Source: an uncultured Chryseolinea sp. (GTDB taxonomy: Bacteria; Bacteroidota; Bacteroidia; Cytophagales; Cyclobacteriaceae). From it: a stretch of DNA of 7,680 bases. Each line of letters opens with the position of its first letter. The first letter of the stretch is position 1. The stretch is from assembly GCA_946478915.1 (NCBI GenBank), contig CAMLER010000228.1:1-7680 (forward strand), written 5' to 3'. The notes under the pieces are model-generated. The model saw only the letters and a list, made by a program, of their open reading frames with translations. It was not told the DNA's origin and made no database searches. Both the position numbers and the translations under genes were made by a program. Of this stretch, positions 6,013 to 7,680 are shown in pieces.

Positions 6013-6783
6013 ATGACCACAGAAACTAACAGAGAACGGCGAAAACTCCTTACCCGGCTTGAAGACCTTTTCGAAGGACCGCTAATCGTTCTTGGATTTA
6101 TTTGGTTGATCTTATTGGTTGTAGAACTGGTGTTTGAACCTAACCCCATCCTTGAGACAATCGGCATTGTTATCTGGATTATATTCATCATCGATTTTCT
6201 ACTGAAGTTCATTCTTGCTCCCAGGAAAGGAATCTATCTGCGATCAAATTTACTTACGTTGGTATCATTGGTAGTTCCGGCTTTCCGGCTATTCCGGCTT
6301 TTTCGTGTGTTTCGCATATTGCGATTATCCCGCAGCCTTCGCCTGGTGAAAGTCATCGGAAGTCTGAGCCGCGGCATGCGTGCGTTATCTGCAACGATGC
6401 AACGTCGTGCATTTGGTTATGTCGTGTTGCTGACTGTCATCGTAATTTTTGGCGGCGCTGCAGGTATGTATGCATTCGAAAAGGATGTTGACGGTGGACT
6501 GACCAGCTACGGCACAGCGCTGTGGTGGACTACCATGATCATGACAACGCTAGGTTCCGAGTATTGGCCGCAGACTCCAGAGGGACGCGTCCTTTGCATT
6601 ATCTTATCCCTGTTTGCTTTTGCTATCTTCGGATATATCACGGCAACCATCGCCACATTTTTTTTAGGACGCGATGCAGAGAATGATAAGGCAGAGTTCG
6701 CTGGTGCAAAACAAATCGAAGCCCTCAAACAGGAAATCATCAGTCTTAAACAAATGGTGCAGGAAATGCAAAACAAACTGTGA
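6013..6783 (+). CDS. Six-TM voltage-gated-type ion channel (ion transport family) with non-canonical filter
   Basis: A 256-residue inner-membrane channel subunit, presumably tetrameric. Segments: S1 ~23-41, S2 ~46-69, S3 ~78-90, S4 ~91-115, S5 ~134-155, pore loop ~165-186, S6 ~192-218, then a C-terminal coiled coil (~231-256). S4 carries a basic residue at every third position (Arg92, 95, 98, 101, 104, 107, 110, Lys113), the hallmark of a voltage sensor. The pore reads MTTLGSEYWP (177-186) where K+ channels have TVGYGD, so ion selectivity is uncertain; it is a cation channel at best guess. The ATG at 6013 is preferred over the in-frame TTG at 5986, which would add nine polar residues; neither has a clear Shine-Dalgarno. 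The gene stands alone, convergent with the YceI gene, and its last codons are copied in the downstream tandem duplication. Annotation pipelines would probably call it an ion transporter or potassium channel family protein. Confidence 0.92.
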   Translation: MTTETNRERRKLLTRLEDLFEGPLIVLGFIWLILLVVELVFEPNPILETIGIVIWIIFIIDFLLKFILAPRKGIYLRSNLLTLVSLVVPAFRLFRLFRVFRILRLSRSLRLVKVIGSLSRGMRALSATMQRRAFGYVVLLTVIVIFGGAAGMYAFEKDVDGGLTSYGTALWWTTMIMTTLGSEYWPQTPEGRVLCIILSLFAFAIFGYITATIATFFLGRDAENDKAEFAGAKQIEALKQEIISLKQMVQEMQNKL

Positions 6784-6803
6784 CTGAAATCCAGTGAGTA
6801 TAA

Positions 6804-6895
6804 CCACAAAGGCACAAAGAGCACAGAGTTTTCACAGAGGGTTTTGTAAAATTAAATCTCTCTGTGTAACCTTTGTGCGCTCCGTGTCTCCGTGG
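6804..6895. repeat. Imperfect inverted repeat, copy 1 (36-nt arms)
   Basis: The left arm 6804-6839 (starts CCACAAAGGCAC) and right arm 6860-6895 (ends GTCTCCGTGG) are reverse complements at 27 of 36 positions by direct alignment, around a 20-nt AT-rich loop. It sits between convergent genes. RNA from either strand could form a long bulged hairpin; no T-run follows, so it is not a canonical intrinsic terminator. A/G-rich-arm elements of this style are widespread in environmental bacterial genomes. Confidence 0.75.
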
Positions 6896-6926
6896 CAAAA
6901 CTGTGACTGAAATCCAGTGAATATAA

Positions 6927-7017
6927 CCACGAAGGCACAAAGAACACAGAGGTTTCACGAAGGGTTTTGTAAAATTAATCTCTCTGTGTAACCTTTGTGC
7001 GCTCCGTGTCTCTGTGG
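6927..7017. repeat. Imperfect inverted repeat, copy 2 (36-nt arms)
   Basis: Left arm 6927-6962 and right arm 6982-7017 pair at 25 of 36 positions around a 19-nt loop. Compared with copy 1, the right arms match at 35 of 36 positions but the left arms at only 31 of 36. An 8-nt A run (7020-7027) separates it from the YceI stop codon; on the minus strand this is a T run that precedes the hairpin, the wrong order for an intrinsic terminator of YceI. Confidence 0.75.
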
Positions 7018-7028
7018 TGAAAAAAAAC

Positions 7029-7547
7029 CTAGTTCCTGATTCTCGTACGGATCTCAACTTCATTATCCAATATCACACTATCCTCACCCAGCTTAAAATC
7101 CAGACGATTTATTTTAAAACGTACTTCGTATAACATCCCACTTTTATCTTTCCTTGCATTAAATGGAATATCAACAGACCTTGTAATATTTTTGATCGTA
7201 AGATCAAACCTTCCAACAAATGCAGATCGTCCGCTTTTCTTAAAGCTCCTGGATTTCAGCTGAATTTCCGGATACCTACTCACATCAAAATAGTCGCTTC
7301 GCTTTAGATGCTTGTCCCGGACCGTGATACCCGTTTTTACAGAAGAAGGATCCACGACAACAAGAACAGAACTCTTCTCCAGATTTTGCGGATCAAAATT
7401 GATATCGAGCCGCGTGATTTGTAGTGTTCCTGAAACCTCGAAACCCGCATTCACTATAGAAAAATTCACGGATGATTCTTCTTTAACAGGGTACTCATAG
7501 GAATAGCCATTCAGCCAGAAGAACAAAAAAATGAATGTTGTGATCAT
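7029..7547 (-). CDS. YceI family protein
   Basis: A complete 172-residue protein of the YceI/lipocalin-like family, periplasmic beta-barrel proteins that in characterised members bind isoprenoid or other long hydrophobic molecules. A short hydrophobic N-terminus (~1-16) looks like a signal peptide, although it lacks the usual basic n-region. Family landmarks: VNFSIVNAGFEVSGT (27-41), the acid/basic segment TGITVRDKHLKRSDYFDVSR (72-91) with the characteristic RDxHLxxxDYFD pattern, YPEIQLKS (92-99), and GRFDLTIKNITRSVDIPF (112-129). The ATG overlaps the stop of the upstream gene by 4 nt (ATGA), indicating an operon with probable translational coupling; the shared promoter is outside the window. 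The pairing with a peroxidase- or cytochrome-like gene fits YceI genes often found with electron-transfer proteins. Ligand unknown. Confidence 0.9.
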   Translation of the reverse strand: MITTFIFLFFWLNGYSYEYPVKEESSVNFSIVNAGFEVSGTLQITRLDINFDPQNLEKSSVLVVVDPSSVKTGITVRDKHLKRSDYFDVSRYPEIQLKSRSFKKSGRSAFVGRFDLTIKNITRSVDIPFNARKDKSGMLYEVRFKINRLDFKLGEDSVILDNEVEIRTRIRN

Positions 7548-7680
7548 AACGTTTTCATAAAAGCAATGAGCGCTTCCTTATCTTCTTTACTCAAATCCAA
7601 ACCAAATTCATGACCCTTTACGGCCATGGTTTTTACATAGGGAGGTTTAAAGCCAGACGGAACAAAATCATCTCTCAGCC
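7544..7680 (-). CDS. Cytochrome c peroxidase-like / c-type cytochrome C-terminus, 5'-truncated
   Basis: An open minus-strand frame enters from the right edge and ends at a TGA (7546-7544), giving 44 visible residues. They finish with GHEFGLDLSKEDKEALIAFM followed by KTL and the stop. The pattern GLxLSxEDKxxLIAFxKTL is the usual C-terminal helix of diheme cytochrome c peroxidase/MauG-like proteins and related c-type cytochromes. No heme motif falls within the visible part, so the exact family is inferred from this tail only. The stop overlaps the YceI start by 4 nt, so the two are co-transcribed. Coding status is supported by the family-like tail and the ATGA junction. Confidence 0.7.
   Translation of the reverse strand, partial: LRDDFVPSGFKPPYVKTMAVKGHEFGLDLSKEDKEALIAFMKTL

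Larger units (their letters stand above)
6775..7019. repeat. Two tandem copies of a ~122-bp unit
   Basis: CTGTGACTGAAATCCAGTGA occurs at 6778 and again at 6901, and GCTCCGTGTC at 6879 and 7001, giving offsets of 123 and 122 nt with a one-base indel between. The first copy begins within the last codons of the channel gene, so the second copy repeats the sequence of the channel's final Leu codon and stop. Each unit contains a leader (CTGTGACT... to TATAA) and a long imperfect inverted repeat. The high similarity implies a fairly recent duplication. Confidence 0.85.

Noticed and set aside
6784..7028. CRISPR-like or mobile-element reading of the repeated segment
   Set aside because: Only two units, adjacent with no unique spacers, no transposase, no cas genes and no target-site duplication; a local tandem duplication explains it.
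7018..7030. Intrinsic terminator from the A-run next to the second hairpin
   Set aside because: On the minus strand the T-run precedes the hairpin, and on the plus strand an A-run follows it, so neither orientation has the required hairpin then T-run order.
6746..7063. 105-codon minus-strand ORF with an internally repeated protein sequence
   Set aside because: The protein repeat simply reflects the tandem DNA duplication; it overlaps the ends of both flanking genes and has no family signal.

Overview
The window looks like chromosomal DNA of a Bacteroidota bacterium, most likely a Cytophagales-type environmental species; this is inference from gene content. The support is a lipoprotein of the CxxCH-cytochrome/propeller class, a secreted xylose-isomerase-like TIM barrel, a YceI protein following a cytochrome-type gene, starts without clear Shine-Dalgarno sequences, moderate base composition, and intergenic DNA rich in short tandem and long inverted repeats. 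I see no tRNA, rRNA, CRISPR array, insertion sequence or phage gene.

Layout, left to right. (1) 3-1556 (+): the C-terminal part of a molybdopterin-binding xanthine dehydrogenase/isoquinoline 1-oxidoreductase large subunit, cut by the left edge. (2) 1557-1794: a gap with three heptanucleotide-repeat arrays and a small hairpin. (3) 1795-2646 (-): a secreted sugar phosphate isomerase/epimerase-like TIM barrel. (4) 2647-2913: a divergent intergenic region with a candidate Bacteroidota-type promoter for the minus-strand gene and three TGATATT boxes on the other side. (5) 2914-5667 (+): a 917-residue lipoprotein with propeller, HEAT-like, cytochrome c and discoidin-like parts. (6) 5668-6012: a gap with decayed pieces of an inverted-repeat family. 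(7) 6013-6783 (+): a six-transmembrane voltage-gated-type ion channel with a non-canonical selectivity filter. (8) 6784-7028: two tandem copies of a ~122-bp unit, each carrying a long imperfect inverted repeat. (9) 7029-7547 (-): a YceI-family protein, overlapping by 4 nt the end of (10) a partial gene at 7544-7680 (-) that looks like a cytochrome c peroxidase-type C-terminus.

How they may work together: the molybdenum enzyme, the cytochrome c lipoprotein and the partial peroxidase-like protein are all probable extracytoplasmic redox proteins, and the TIM barrel and propeller-cytochrome genes are divergently arranged, as expected of a periplasmic carbohydrate oxidation/isomerisation module. 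No substrate can be read from the sequence. The channel appears to be an independent gene bordered on both sides by repeat-family sequence. The least ordinary items are the channel's filter, the duplicated inverted repeat that copied the end of the channel gene, the heptad arrays, and the four-part cytochrome lipoprotein.
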